A stretch of 64,000 nucleotides of DNA from Aldehydirespirator sp965221215 (GCA_965221215.1 OZ244872.1:496001-560000); one strand, 5' to 3'; positions 31,214 through 40,378 are shown, counted from the stretch's first letter. Made by a program: numbers and translations. Notes: generated by a model not told the origin, from the sequence alone.

Positions 31214-31702
31214 ATGCCCAAGACAGTGACCATCCCGCCGCCCCAGGAAGGCGACGTGATGCACAACATCGAGGAGAAGATCTTCCCCGACTACAAGGCC
31301 GAGGAGGGCGACCAGGCCTACGTGTTCATGCACACGGTGCCCTTCGAGGGCTCTGTCGGCCTGGTGAACATGCTCACCGCCACCCGCCTGCAGCGCAAGG
31401 GCTTCAAGCTGACGTTCATCCTGTACGGCCCGGCCGTGCTGATGGCCAACGCCGCCCGGGGCTACCCGGCGGTGGGCCAGGAGGGCTTCCCCGGCAACCT
31501 CGGCTACAACCGCCAGCTCCAGACCCTCATCAACGAGGGCGCCACCGTCTACTGCTGCCGCTTCGCCATGGGCGCGCTGTACGGCATGCGCGAGGACGAC
31601 GTGATGGAGGGCGTGACCCCGTTCAACCCGCTCGACGTCTTGGACGCCAACATCCAGGCCTGGCGCGACAAGGCCCTGGTCCTCTCCACCTGGACCCTCT
31701 AG
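31214..31702 (+). CDS. DsrE-like protein, Sll0783/MSMEG_0572 (NitB) family candidate
   Basis: ATG at 31214 has a perfect AAGGAGG ribosome site (31202-31208) and gives 162 residues. The text VFMHTVPFEGSVGLVNMLTA, LQRKGFKLTFILYGPAVLM and the end NPLDVLDANIQAW matches my memory of the MSMEG_0572/Sll0783 nitrogen-starvation response family, a DsrE/DsrF-like fold usually encoded at the head of Nit1C clusters. Here it lies 19 kb from the radical SAM and GNAT members, behind a flavoprotein. Conserved Cys in TVYCCRFAMGALYG could be functional. The strong ribosome site suggests high expression. Confidence 0.65.
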   Translation: MPKTVTIPPPQEGDVMHNIEEKIFPDYKAEEGDQAYVFMHTVPFEGSVGLVNMLTATRLQRKGFKLTFILYGPAVLMANAARGYPAVGQEGFPGNLGYNRQLQTLINEGATVYCCRFAMGALYGMREDDVMEGVTPFNPLDVLDANIQAWRDKALVLSTWTL

Positions 31703-31734
31703 ATCGCTAGCCCGGCGCGGCTACGGTCGCGCCG

Positions 31735-32553
31735 ATGGTCACTGTTGCTCCGACCGCGACGCCGCTTCGCCGCGCCCTGCGGGGCCGGGCGCCGGGACTG
31801 CGGGCGGAGCGGGCCCTGTGGGACTCCGGCGCCGTGGTGGTGGCCGGCGTCGACGAGGTGGGCCGCGGCTCCTGGGCCGGGCCGCTCACGGTGGCGGCCG
31901 TGGTCGCTGATCCCGACCGGCGCATCTACAAGGTGCGCGACTCCAAGATGCTCACCGCGGCCGAGCGGGACACCCTGCACGACCGGATAACGGCCTGGGC
32001 CCGGGCGGTCTCGGTCGGCCACGCCAGCGTGGATGAGTGCACCGAGCTGGGCATGGCCGACGCTCAGCGTCTCGCCGCCCAGCGGGCCCTCAACGGGCTG
32101 GACCTGGAAGTCGACCACGTTCTGGTGGACGGAACCTGGGACTTCCTGACCCCTCGCCCCGACAAGGATCATCCCGCCCCAGCCGATGCCGACAGGGACC
32201 GCGATGGAGGTTCTGAGGCCTGCGGTGGTGCACCGGCGGTGACAACCATCGTGCGGGGCGACGCGTCGAGCCTGTCGATAGCAGCTGCGTCGGTGGTGGC
32301 CAAGGTCACCCGCGACCGCCTGATGGTCGCCGCCGCCGAGCGCTATCCGGCCTACTGGTTCGCGTCCAACAAGGGCTACCCCTGCCCGCGCCACAAGGCC
32401 GCGCTGGCCGCCTGGGGTCCGTGCGCCATCCACCGCCGCCGATGGGTGTTCATGGACGACCTGCGCTGGACCGGCGTCCCCCGAGTGTTGCCGCCACCAC
32501 AGGACGCCCACCCGCAGCTGTTCGACACGTCGGCGGCAGGCGGGCGGCTGTAG
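31735..32553 (+). CDS. rnhB: ribonuclease HII
   Basis: Removes ribonucleotides from DNA and RNA-DNA hybrids. The catalytic motif GVDEVGRG (Asp39, Glu40) is intact, followed by HVLVDGTWDF, LSIAAASVVAKVTRDRLM and NKGYPCPRHKAALAAWGP, as in other family members. GTG at 31735 gives 272 residues. The protein is longer than usual because of a ~28-residue Asp/Pro/Gly-rich insertion between the TWDF strand and the IVRGDASS strand. The gene ends 13 nt before the next small conserved gene. Confidence 0.93.
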   Translation: MVTVAPTATPLRRALRGRAPGLRAERALWDSGAVVVAGVDEVGRGSWAGPLTVAAVVADPDRRIYKVRDSKMLTAAERDTLHDRITAWARAVSVGHASVDECTELGMADAQRLAAQRALNGLDLEVDHVLVDGTWDFLTPRPDKDHPAPADADRDRDGGSEACGGAPAVTTIVRGDASSLSIAAASVVAKVTRDRLMVAAAERYPAYWFASNKGYPCPRHKAALAAWGPCAIHRRRWVFMDDLRWTGVPRVLPPPQDAHPQLFDTSAAGGRL

Positions 32554-32566
32554 CCTGCAAGTCGCC

Positions 32567-32899
32567 ATGGGCCAGCCCGTCACCTTCCTGCGCACCTCGT
32601 CGCCCCGCCCCGGACTGGTCCGATTCGAGCTGAACCGGACCCTCACCGGCATGGGCCACGAGCGCTACCGGGCCGGCGCCGAGATCATCGGCGACCGTCC
32701 CTGCGACGAGCTGGCCCGCCGGATGTTGGACACCGGCAAGCTGTCGTCGGTGCACATGCACGGCTCGGTGATCACCGCCGAGCTGGTCGCCGGCGACGAT
32801 TCAGGCCTGGGCGAGGTGATCGCCAGCCTCTACACCTACTACGTAGATGGCGTGGAGATCCCCAGCGACGAAGACCTAATAGCCATGGTCGAAGCCTGA
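32567..32899 (+). CDS. small conserved protein, possibly Nfu-N-like
   Basis: 110 residues starting at ATG 32567, 13 nt after rnhB and presumably co-transcribed. The text RTSSPRPGLVRFELNRTLTGMGHERY, then LARRMLDTGKLSSVHMHGSVITAEL, faintly recalls the N-terminal domain of NifU-like scaffold proteins (short alpha/beta domain with a V-x-V-H-x-x-x-x-V-T pattern). There is no Cys-x-x-Cys Fe-S site; the only Cys is in DRPCDEL. Function is unknown. The gene is complete, acidic and without membrane segments. Confidence 0.6.
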   Translation: MGQPVTFLRTSSPRPGLVRFELNRTLTGMGHERYRAGAEIIGDRPCDELARRMLDTGKLSSVHMHGSVITAELVAGDDSGLGEVIASLYTYYVDGVEIPSDEDLIAMVEA

Positions 32900-32941
32900 G
32901 ACCTGTCACACGCCCCCAGTAGCGTCAAATACCTGACTGTT

Positions 32942-32959
32942 CGTAACGCAGGTGTTACG
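32942..32959 (+). promoter_or_regulatory. palindromic operator candidate of the methyltransferase gene
   Basis: Perfect 6-bp inverted repeat CGTAAC-GCAGGT-GTTACG, 13 nt upstream of ATG 32973. The encoded protein has its own N-terminal HTH domain, so self-repression through this site is a reasonable reading. Confidence 0.5.
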
Positions 32960-32972
32960 TTCGGTCACGGTG

Positions 32973-33818
32973 ATGAATGATCTTCTCAAAGACCTCGACC
33001 AGGCTCGACAGACGGCGGGTGTGTCGAAGGCCGAGTTGGCTCGGCTGGCCGACACGCAGCCCGCTGCGGTGCGTCGGCTGCTGAGCGGCAACGGCCACAA
33101 TCCGCAGCTTTCGACGATCGAGCGCCTTGCCGACGTGCTGGGCCACGAGATACGGGTGGTGCCCAAGCCGCGGGACGGGCGCGGCTCGCGCGACAGTGTC
33201 AATGGAGTCGCGAGCGACGCGGCGGGCGACTTGAGGCAACTCGCCGGCCGCCCGTTCAGCACGCTGCTCGCCGATCCGCCGTGGCGATTCCTGAACCGCA
33301 CCGGCAAGGTGGCCCCCGAGCACCGGCGGCTCTCGCGCTACGACACGATGACGACGGCGGAGATCCGGACCTTGCCGGTGCCTGAGATCGTGTCGGAGCG
33401 GTCCCACCTCTACCTCTGGGTGCCCAACGCCCTGATCGCCGATGGACTCGCGGTGATGGAGTCTTGGGGGTTCTCCTACAAGTCGAACCTGGTGTGGGCC
33501 AAGCGCCGCAAGGACGGCGGGCCCGACGGGCGCGGCGTGGGCTTCTACTTCCGCAACGTGACCGAGATCATCCTCTTCGGCGTGCGGGGCAAGATGCGGA
33601 CGCTGCCGCCGGGACGCCGGCAGGTGAACATCATCGAGACCCGCAAGCGGGAGCATTCGCGCAAGCCCGACGAGCAATACGACATCATCGAGGCATGCTC
33701 GCCCGGACCGTACCTGGAGTTGTTCGCCCGCTACTCGCGCCCGGGCTGGACATCGTGGGGGCTGGAAGCCGACGACAAGGTGGAGCCGAGGGCCAAGCTC
33801 TACGCCCCCTACAGCTGA
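32973..33818 (+). CDS. HTH-MT-A70 adenine-N6 DNA methyltransferase
   Basis: ATG at 32973 (MNDLLKDL) is preferred; GTG at 32952 would overlap the palindrome. Residues ~15-58 form an XRE/HigA-like helix-turn-helix (GVSKAELARLADTQPAAVRRLL). The catalytic part is MT-A70 type: LLADPPWRF with DPPW at 101-104, YLWVPNALI, NLVWAKRRK and RNVTEIILFGVRGK. Such enzymes methylate adenine N6; MunI-type methyltransferases have a similar catalytic fold. The gene converges with a BglII-like endonuclease gene 12 nt away, forming a type II restriction-modification pair whose methyltransferase may control expression through its HTH. Confidence 0.9.
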   Translation: MNDLLKDLDQARQTAGVSKAELARLADTQPAAVRRLLSGNGHNPQLSTIERLADVLGHEIRVVPKPRDGRGSRDSVNGVASDAAGDLRQLAGRPFSTLLADPPWRFLNRTGKVAPEHRRLSRYDTMTTAEIRTLPVPEIVSERSHLYLWVPNALIADGLAVMESWGFSYKSNLVWAKRRKDGGPDGRGVGFYFRNVTEIILFGVRGKMRTLPPGRRQVNIIETRKREHSRKPDEQYDIIEACSPGPYLELFARYSRPGWTSWGLEADDKVEPRAKLYAPYS

Positions 33819-33830
33819 GCCACGGGCGCG

Positions 33831-34700
33831 CTACTGGTCGGCGAGGGGCGGCATCATGGCCAGCGCCTCAGCGCGAAGAGCGTCGTAGACCGGCTTGGCG
33901 TCGCCCCACTTCGGGTAGTCGTCCCGCCACGACTCCTTGAGCGCATCAGCCTCATCCAGTTTCGCCCTGATTCTGCGGGCGAGCGCTATGCCGTCGATCC
34001 GGTCCGGCTCGATGCCGATCAGAAGCAGCGGGCACTCGCCTCCGCCGCCCAGGTTCACGCGGGGCACGAGCTTGCCCCAGTGAGTTGATGAAGAGCCGTA
34101 CTTGAAACCGTCATCCTTGCTGCGGATCACGCCCGAGATGAGACTCTGCAGGTCTGGCCCGCGGGTGATGATCACTCCGACCGCGATGGCCCCCTCATGG
34201 TGCAGAGCCTGGAAGTTGATCAGGTCGCGGTCGAAGAAGGGATCCTTGTTGTTCCACTCCATCTCGACCGCCACGCCGGGGAACGGCCGCGCCGCCGAGC
34301 CCTTGCCGAACATGTCGATCTCATGGCCTCGCACCTTCGACACCGGCTCGGTCTGGCCGTCGAACCCGATGGCCTTCTCGATGGTGATGTTCTCCTTGCC
34401 CCAGATCCTGCGTTCGGCCTGCGAGTTGCCGTTGCCGGTCTCGTCGAGCATGTTCCCGAGCGACTCGTCGAAGCGCCTCACGAACACGGTTCGGCCCCCG
34501 CCGCCGGTGCGGAGTTCGTCCAGCGTCGGACGGAAGTCCTCGAGCGCCACCTGCAAGTCGTCGAAGCGGTCGCGGAAGGCCTCCTGCAAGATGATGTCCG
34601 CGTAACGCGTGACCCCGTACCGATAACCGCTGGGCAACCCCATAATCGTCGGTGCCCGAACCTGCCCGGCCAGGTCCAGCACCTCGTCCGCAGCCTGCAT
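33831..34700 (-). CDS. type II restriction endonuclease, BglII/BstYI-like
   Basis: ATG at 34700 (GGTGGGG upstream) gives 289 residues; TTG at 34715 would add five. The core GVAVEMEWNNKDPFFDRDLINFQALHHEG followed by AVGVIITRG matches the BglII/BstYI endonuclease family, with the acidic catalytic cluster HEIDMFGKG ... EMEWNNKD. Relatives cut AGATCT or RGATCY, but the recognition site here cannot be read from sequence. It converges with the HTH-MT-A70 methyltransferase gene, its likely protective partner. The NACHT-type gene lies upstream on the same strand. Confidence 0.85.
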   Translation of the reverse strand: MQAADEVLDLAGQVRAPTIMGLPSGYRYGVTRYADIILQEAFRDRFDDLQVALEDFRPTLDELRTGGGGRTVFVRRFDESLGNMLDETGNGNSQAERRIWGKENITIEKAIGFDGQTEPVSKVRGHEIDMFGKGSAARPFPGVAVEMEWNNKDPFFDRDLINFQALHHEGAIAVGVIITRGPDLQSLISGVIRSKDDGFKYGSSSTHWGKLVPRVNLGGGGECPLLLIGIEPDRIDGIALARRIRAKLDEADALKESWRDDYPKWGDAKPVYDALRAEALAMMPPLADQ

Positions 34701-34744
34701 CTGCCCCACCGGCAAGACGCTACCCGTACCGCCCCGCCGGCCCG

Positions 34745-34766
34745 CGCCGCCGTTGTCGCGGCGGCG
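34745..34766 (-). terminator. hairpin between NACHT-type and endonuclease genes
   Basis: Perfect 8-bp stem CGCCGCCG-TTGTCG-CGGCGGCG in the 90-nt gap. It has no U-run, so it may be a weak terminator or attenuator separating the endonuclease from the upstream unit. Confidence 0.35.
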
Positions 34767-34805
34767 GTTGGCCTGACGTGCGATCGGCCAGTCTCCCGGA
34801 GCCAG

Positions 34806-37800
34806 TCAGACGGGTTCAACGCTTGGCTTGGTGACATCAAGGACGATCACGGAGATCTTGCGGGCCTCGTCGGGGGTCAACTGCTGCATGAGTCGCTGCC
34901 GCAGGGCTTCGGGCGATTCGGGCCGCTGACCGTCGGGCGGCCTCTTCGTATCGCTGGCACCGAACCACAGCACCAAGTAGATGCCGAATCCCGATGTCGT
35001 CGGATCGCTTGTGTACTGAGCGATGAGCTGCTTGCGTAGCGCGTGCCACAGGTCTGGGTGCGAGTTCTTCTTGATCTCTATGGGCACGTTGAACCCGTCG
35101 GCTCGGACGCTGATGTCGGCCCGAGTATCAGCGGCGTAGCGGCCCTCGGGTATCGCTTCGACAGAAGGGGGCAGGCGGTCTCCGAACATCGTGAGCAGCG
35201 CATCTCGGCAGGAATCCTCGTGCTTGGGCTGAGTCGGAGGGTGCTCTCTGTCGTCGGCCCAGAACTGTCGCCACGGGTTACTGTTGTCGCCGCGCAGCTG
35301 CTTGGAGATCTCCTCGATTCGGTCTGCAAGCAGCGCCGCCAGGTCAGCGGCGTTGGCAGGCTCACCGTCATCCAGCGTGCGTTGGAGTTGGTCGATGCTG
35401 GGGTGGCGGTACAAGGCGTCGCGGTTGACGACGCGCTGGCGTTCTTGCGCCCCGGTTAGCCAGTCTCGCCAACGGCCTAGCCGTGGGTCATCCGCCATCT
35501 CAGCGAGGGCCCGGTGCACATCGTCTCCAGGAACGGTGCCGAGTTGATTGATGAGATGACCGATCAAGTCCGAGGTGTCCATGCCTAGCGAAACGAATCC
35601 AGACTCCCAGTAAGCCGGAGGGAATGCAGGCCCGAGCATCTCGATCACGTGGCGCAGCGCCTCGGGGTCTCGCAGTTCGACCAGTAGCGAGCGGCCAGTG
35701 TCGTGGGGGCGCGAGAGTCGACGCAGGAACTCGGCGAGGTGTCTGAGCCGTCTCTCGTTCACGCTGACGTACTCGCTGAGTTCGCTCATGTCAGGGTTTG
35801 GTGCCAGCAGGGCCTGGATGGACAGCCAGCGGACTCGCTGCGCGACTGCGAGGCTCTTCAAGGACAGCTTTTTGGCAGAGAGTTCGAGGATCGGTGCCTT
35901 GTCGGGGTGCTGCACTGCTCGGGACAGCAAGTCGTCGAGCAGATCCATCTGCTCGGTCGTTGCCCGCAGCGGGATCGCGTCAATCAACCGCAGCCTGGCG
36001 CCATGCACCAAGTCGCGGCGATCGGGAAGTGAATTGAGCGTGTTGAGGCAGACGGTGGCCCGATCGCCGCGGCGGATGGACGGGACCGCGCAGTGGCAGA
36101 GTACATCCAACACCAGCCCCGGATCCTGCTCAAACCACTCGAAGTGCCAGCGGCCTGGGGTGATGTCCGTACCGACGCAGAAGCGGATGGCAAGAGCCTC
36201 GCGCTTGCGGTTGTCGTCGATCTGATCCAGTTGAGATGAGTTCTCGTCTTCGAGCAGGTGAAGGCTCGCCAAGACGGGATACGCCATCCACGAACGCTTC
36301 GATTGACCATGGAGGGTCATGGTCTCGGCGACGCTGGGAACGTCGTCTCGGGAGATAGCGCCCCGGATCGCGGCTATGACGGGTTCGAGTAGTTCCTCGT
36401 GTCCGCCAATGAACTCATGCAGGCGTTGCTGCGGCGTCGCGTTCCGGTCGAGATCCATGAACATACCGAGATGCACCTGCGCCAGGGTGTCGAGGTCTGG
36501 AGCGGCGAAGCTGTTGTCGAGCAGGTCGTCGAGATGAGCGCGGAGGCCTTCAGCCCAGCTGTCTTGCAGCTGTCGCTCTTCCTCGGCCCGTTGTGCCTCT
36601 AGAGCTTCCATCTCCTGCTGCCGATCATCTTCTTCGGCACGGAGTCGGGCGCTGCGTTCGCAGAGTTCGTCCAGGCGATGGGCCAGCGGACTCGTGCCGA
36701 TCCGCTCGCGCATGACGTCGAGTGTCAACCCCTTGCCGGTAGTCGGATCGTCCCGACTCCGGAATGCCTCCTCAAGGAGATGGCCCGCAACCGCTGGCTC
36801 GCTGTCCGCGAGCAACACAGCCTGCTTGAGGCACCGCCATCCAAAGTCAGCAGGTTGTCGGCTGAAGCGCAGAGCGTCACATGACAGATAGTGAAGGTAG
36901 CTCTCGGATCCGCTCGTGACACTCTCACGCAACCATGCGAGGAACAGATGTTCCTGAACGTCGGGACGCTGTTCCAGCCATTCGCGAACGAGATGAGCCC
37001 CGCCCTCTCGCCGATAGCCCGCGCGGCCAGTCTCTGCAGCGACGCTCAGCCACCTGAAGAGTCTCTCGAACTCGAGCGTGTCCCCAAACGCTTCTAGGCC
37101 GCGGGCCAGGAGAGAGACGGGCAAGTCGTCAAGAAGCGAGTTTCGGAGCACCGGGACAAAGCGCTCGGACTCTCGGCAAAGAGCATCAAGCAACTCCGCG
37201 ACCTGCTCATCAGAGGACCGCTTCAGAATGCGGCGCTTCCAGAACATCAGATTGCTGCCGATCACCCGTGGGTTGCCGGGAGGTACAAGATAATGCCACA
37301 GCCTTGCGGGAGGCAGCAGCCGGGGATAGAGGTGCCGCAACAGGCTTCCGCGCATCTGGTCGTCTGGATCGGTGAGCACGCCGTCGTGGATGGCATCGAG
37401 GAGCCCGATGAGCATCTGAGCGCTCTGTGCATCTTGGGGCGCGAGGTGGATCAGCGCGTTGAGGGCACGCGTCTTGGCGGCATCCGATGTCGCTGGATCG
37501 TTCAAGACCGTTTGCAACGTCGACAGCAGAGCACCGAGCGATGGCTTCTGGGCATCCTCGATCCTGGCGAGCACCTCGAGAACGAACGCGGCAGCCCGGT
37601 TCTGGTGGGCCTCATCCAGCGGTTGCTTCAGGAGACTCTGTATCGCTTCCACCGTGTCCGCTGAGGCGAGCGACCGGAATGCCCACGCGGTGCCGTCTCC
37701 GAACCCCTCCATTCTTCCGTCGTAGTACTCATGGCCGAACAGCGGCCCCTCGGTGGCGAATGAGACGAGCGACATCAGGAGCCGTTTCTTGTCCTCGGTG

Positions 37801-39032
37801 TGGAACCCTGCGATGTCGCCATAGAGACCGACGCCTACAGGGTCGGCCTCTATGAGTTCTTGTCGCGCCTCAGCCGAATGGGCTGCAAGCCAGGCGGAGA
37901 GTCCCCGCAACGGTGTGACCACACGGCCGTCGCCCGGACTCGCCATCAGGGCCACGATCCGGCTTGCGGGCAGCCCTTGATCCACCAGCGTTGCGAGCCA
38001 GCGGCCGGCCAGGAACTCCGCCTCTTGTCGATGGCGTGGCTTGAACTCGCCCTCACCGACGGCTACGAACAGCCTCGATAGTGCCCCCCTGTGCAGGTCA
38101 TGGGCCTGGGGCGTGACATCGCGCAGGAGGACGAAGCCCGGTTGGGGTGCTGCCGTGCGCCCGGCCGGAAGAAGCCGATACCCCTCGAAACCCCCTAGCA
38201 AGAGCAATGCGCTGAGGCGACCGGCGGCGTCCATGATTGCATCAGCGTCGTGTGGAGCCCCGGCTGCCCAGTGCTCGTTGTTGTGCTCGGATGCCATGTG
38301 CTTGCAGGCCGACTCGAATGTCCCCAGCCGGCTGTTTGGCCAGGAGCCTGCGTGATCCACCGCGGCGAGAAGCAGTTTTAGCGCCTGTGGGTTGCGGAGC
38401 ATGCCGCCCAGACCCCGCTTCCTGGCCTCGCTTTCGAAGGCTCTCGCCGTGGTCTCATCGACCTGTTGAGCTACTAACTCTCGTATGTTCTGATCACTGA
38501 GCGGGTTGAGCAGCAGCACGGTGATGCGGGAATCGGGTGCGACTGTCTCCAGGCTTCGCCGATCATTTGGCCCGAGCCAGTCCGCTTCCCGGCATGAGAG
38601 CCGGAAGTTTGGGCGCCCCAACTTCTCGATCCGGGCGCGGATCTCATCAAGCGGACTCCGAGCATCCGTCGAATCGGCTCGCATCTCGTCCAGACCGTCT
38701 ATGAACAGGGTCGTGTCCCGCCATTCTGGGTGGGAGTCCAAGTCCAGCCTTATGAAGTCTCGTGCCGTCACGTACGCCGCGTCAGGTTCCAGGTCGTCAC
38801 ACTCGGTGTGGAACTCCGTGGTCTTGCCCGAGCCGGGGTCACCCAGCAATACGTAGGCCGGAGCTGACCGGTACGCGCTGAGCGGCCTGGGATCAACTTC
38901 TTGAACGTGAAGGCGTGCGCCGGACGTGAGTTCGGTGCAGGTGCGCGTCACCTGATGTTGAGCGCTGTCGGCGTCACCCCTGTCCGCTTCGAGGTGGGTG
39001 GCAGAGCCCTGAACGGTCGTCGCTGCGCTCAT
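34806..39032 (-). CDS. large NACHT-like STAND NTPase with C-terminal PD-(D/E)xK-like domain
   Basis: ATG at 39032 overlaps the stop of the upstream DUF4143 gene (ATGA), fixing the start and giving 1408 residues. Walker A GDPGSGKTT lies at 64-72 and Walker B TLFIDGLDEMRAD at ~108-120, in NACHT style. The ~1000-residue middle is alpha-helical and rich in Leu/Arg/Glu, consistent with HEAT-like sensor repeats. The last ~110 residues contain RADISVRADG then PIEIKK (Asp1306, Glu1319, Lys1321), a PD-(D/E)xK nuclease pattern. STAND NTPases of this layout often sense phage products and trigger an effector. Its position beside a restriction-modification system supports defence; the trigger is unknown. 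Confidence 0.82.
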   Translation of the reverse strand: MSAATTVQGSATHLEADRGDADSAQHQVTRTCTELTSGARLHVQEVDPRPLSAYRSAPAYVLLGDPGSGKTTEFHTECDDLEPDAAYVTARDFIRLDLDSHPEWRDTTLFIDGLDEMRADSTDARSPLDEIRARIEKLGRPNFRLSCREADWLGPNDRRSLETVAPDSRITVLLLNPLSDQNIRELVAQQVDETTARAFESEARKRGLGGMLRNPQALKLLLAAVDHAGSWPNSRLGTFESACKHMASEHNNEHWAAGAPHDADAIMDAAGRLSALLLLGGFEGYRLLPAGRTAAPQPGFVLLRDVTPQAHDLHRGALSRLFVAVGEGEFKPRHRQEAEFLAGRWLATLVDQGLPASRIVALMASPGDGRVVTPLRGLSAWLAAHSAEARQELIEADPVGVGLYGDIAGFHTEDKKRLLMSLVSFATEGPLFGHEYYDGRMEGFGDGTAWAFRSLASADTVEAIQSLLKQPLDEAHQNRAAAFVLEVLARIEDAQKPSLGALLSTLQTVLNDPATSDAAKTRALNALIHLAPQDAQSAQMLIGLLDAIHDGVLTDPDDQMRGSLLRHLYPRLLPPARLWHYLVPPGNPRVIGSNLMFWKRRILKRSSDEQVAELLDALCRESERFVPVLRNSLLDDLPVSLLARGLEAFGDTLEFERLFRWLSVAAETGRAGYRREGGAHLVREWLEQRPDVQEHLFLAWLRESVTSGSESYLHYLSCDALRFSRQPADFGWRCLKQAVLLADSEPAVAGHLLEEAFRSRDDPTTGKGLTLDVMRERIGTSPLAHRLDELCERSARLRAEEDDRQQEMEALEAQRAEEERQLQDSWAEGLRAHLDDLLDNSFAAPDLDTLAQVHLGMFMDLDRNATPQQRLHEFIGGHEELLEPVIAAIRGAISRDDVPSVAETMTLHGQSKRSWMAYPVLASLHLLEDENSSQLDQIDDNRKREALAIRFCVGTDITPGRWHFEWFEQDPGLVLDVLCHCAVPSIRRGDRATVCLNTLNSLPDRRDLVHGARLRLIDAIPLRATTEQMDLLDDLLSRAVQHPDKAPILELSAKKLSLKSLAVAQRVRWLSIQALLAPNPDMSELSEYVSVNERRLRHLAEFLRRLSRPHDTGRSLLVELRDPEALRHVIEMLGPAFPPAYWESGFVSLGMDTSDLIGHLINQLGTVPGDDVHRALAEMADDPRLGRWRDWLTGAQERQRVVNRDALYRHPSIDQLQRTLDDGEPANAADLAALLADRIEEISKQLRGDNSNPWRQFWADDREHPPTQPKHEDSCRDALLTMFGDRLPPSVEAIPEGRYAADTRADISVRADGFNVPIEIKKNSHPDLWHALRKQLIAQYTSDPTTSGFGIYLVLWFGASDTKRPPDGQRPESPEALRQRLMQQLTPDEARKISVIVLDVTKPSVEPV

Positions 39033-40375
39033 GGGTGATCGATCCAATGGTCGGCGGGTACCGACAGGAACTCGTCGAGCGGCACGCCCGATGGTCCGAC
39101 CACGAACGCGCTGCGAGGACTGAAGCGCTTCTCGAACTCGGCCAGCCCCGAGGGGATCCTGGGGGATGGGCCGCTCTTGACCTCTATCCCGACAGTGTGG
39201 GGCCCTCGTCTGAGCACGAAGTCCACCTCGAAGTGTCTGTCGCGCCAGTACCCGACGGTGGTGGTCGGTGATGCCGTGTTCACGAGGTGCGCTCCCACGG
39301 CGCTCTCGACGAGCCGACCCCAATACGAGCGGTCGCTGCGTGCTTCGTCGAACGAGTACCCGGATGGGACCGTCATCAGAGCCGTGTTCAAGACGTTCAG
39401 CTTCGGAGTGGACGCCTTTGCCGACACGAGGCGCTCGGTGTGCTTGCTCAATCCAGTCAGCAGCCCCGCTTCCGACAACAACGTCAGGTAGCGCACCAGC
39501 GTGGTGGCGTTGCCGGCCTCCTGGAGCTGGCCGAGCATCTTGTTGTAGGACAGCACCTGCCCAGAGCACAGCGCGCCGAGATCGAACAGTCGCCTGAGCA
39601 GAGCGGGCTTGTCCACGCGGGTCATGGAGAGCACGTCGCGCTCAATGTTGGGCTCGATCAGCGCCTCCTTGATGTAGGTGACCCACCGCTGCGGGTCGTG
39701 AAGGTAGGAGGCCGCGCCCGGGTAGCCGCCGAAGTAGATGTACTGGTCCAAGCTGTAGCCGAACGCCTCCGACATCTCCAGGTACGACCAGTGCCTGAAC
39801 CGGATCGGCTCGAAACGCCCGGCGAGGCTCTCGTTGAGCCCTGCCTGCATCAACAGCGGCGCCGATCCCAAGATGACGACATGCAGTGGGCACCCGCTGG
39901 CTCGATCCGCGTCCCAGAGCCCCTTGACCACCGCAGACCAGTCGGGGATCGCTTGGATTTCGTCGAGCGCGAGCACGAAGCCGCGGCTCGAGGCCCAAGC
40001 CCGTTGGCGGCTCTCAGACCAGACCCCGATGAGCCATTCGGCATCTCGCCGAGATCTCGATGCCTCGGCCGCAACGCGATTCGCTGGTTGGCGGGGCCCA
40101 GTGTGCGGCGAAAGCGACGGCGCGAAGTCACGGTCGGCAGCACCGCGGTCAAGCCGGCCGGGGGGCTCGGGTACCTCGGGGAGATCAGGCTGGTCGATCG
40201 CCACGAGCCAGTGCTCGTGTGGGATGATCCCCAACGCCTGGCGGACGGCTGTCGTCTTGCCGGATTGGCGAGGTCCGAAAATTGCGATCAGCCTCTCCGG
40301 CGGCTCCGACAGTCGACTTGTCAGAGTCTCGACCTGGGAGCGCTGGAACGTCGCTGGACCCTTCATCCTGACCAC
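39029..40375 (-). CDS. DUF4143-type AAA ATPase, partner of the NACHT-like gene
   Basis: 448 residues from GTG 40375; ATG 40366 is an alternative only three codons in. Walker A is GPRQSGKTT (residues 34-42), Walker B FVLALDEIQ, sensor VVILGSAPLL. The C-terminal half ends with a PD-(D/E)xK-like core: YWRDRHFEVDFVLRR then TVGIEVKSG. A ~45-residue low-complexity insert follows the PEPPGRLDRG segment. The stop overlaps the start of the NACHT-like gene, so the two proteins are translationally coupled and probably work together. A 14-bp inverted repeat lies just upstream. Confidence 0.85.
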   Translation of the reverse strand: MVRMKGPATFQRSQVETLTSRLSEPPERLIAIFGPRQSGKTTAVRQALGIIPHEHWLVAIDQPDLPEVPEPPGRLDRGAADRDFAPSLSPHTGPRQPANRVAAEASRSRRDAEWLIGVWSESRQRAWASSRGFVLALDEIQAIPDWSAVVKGLWDADRASGCPLHVVILGSAPLLMQAGLNESLAGRFEPIRFRHWSYLEMSEAFGYSLDQYIYFGGYPGAASYLHDPQRWVTYIKEALIEPNIERDVLSMTRVDKPALLRRLFDLGALCSGQVLSYNKMLGQLQEAGNATTLVRYLTLLSEAGLLTGLSKHTERLVSAKASTPKLNVLNTALMTVPSGYSFDEARSDRSYWGRLVESAVGAHLVNTASPTTTVGYWRDRHFEVDFVLRRGPHTVGIEVKSGPSPRIPSGLAEFEKRFSPRSAFVVGPSGVPLDEFLSVPADHWIDHP

Positions 40376-40378
40376 TGT

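Noticed and set aside
39033..39569. N-terminal extension of the NACHT-like protein to 39569
   Set aside because: It overlaps the coding end of the DUF4143 gene in another frame; the ATGA overlap at 39029-39032 gives a natural start.
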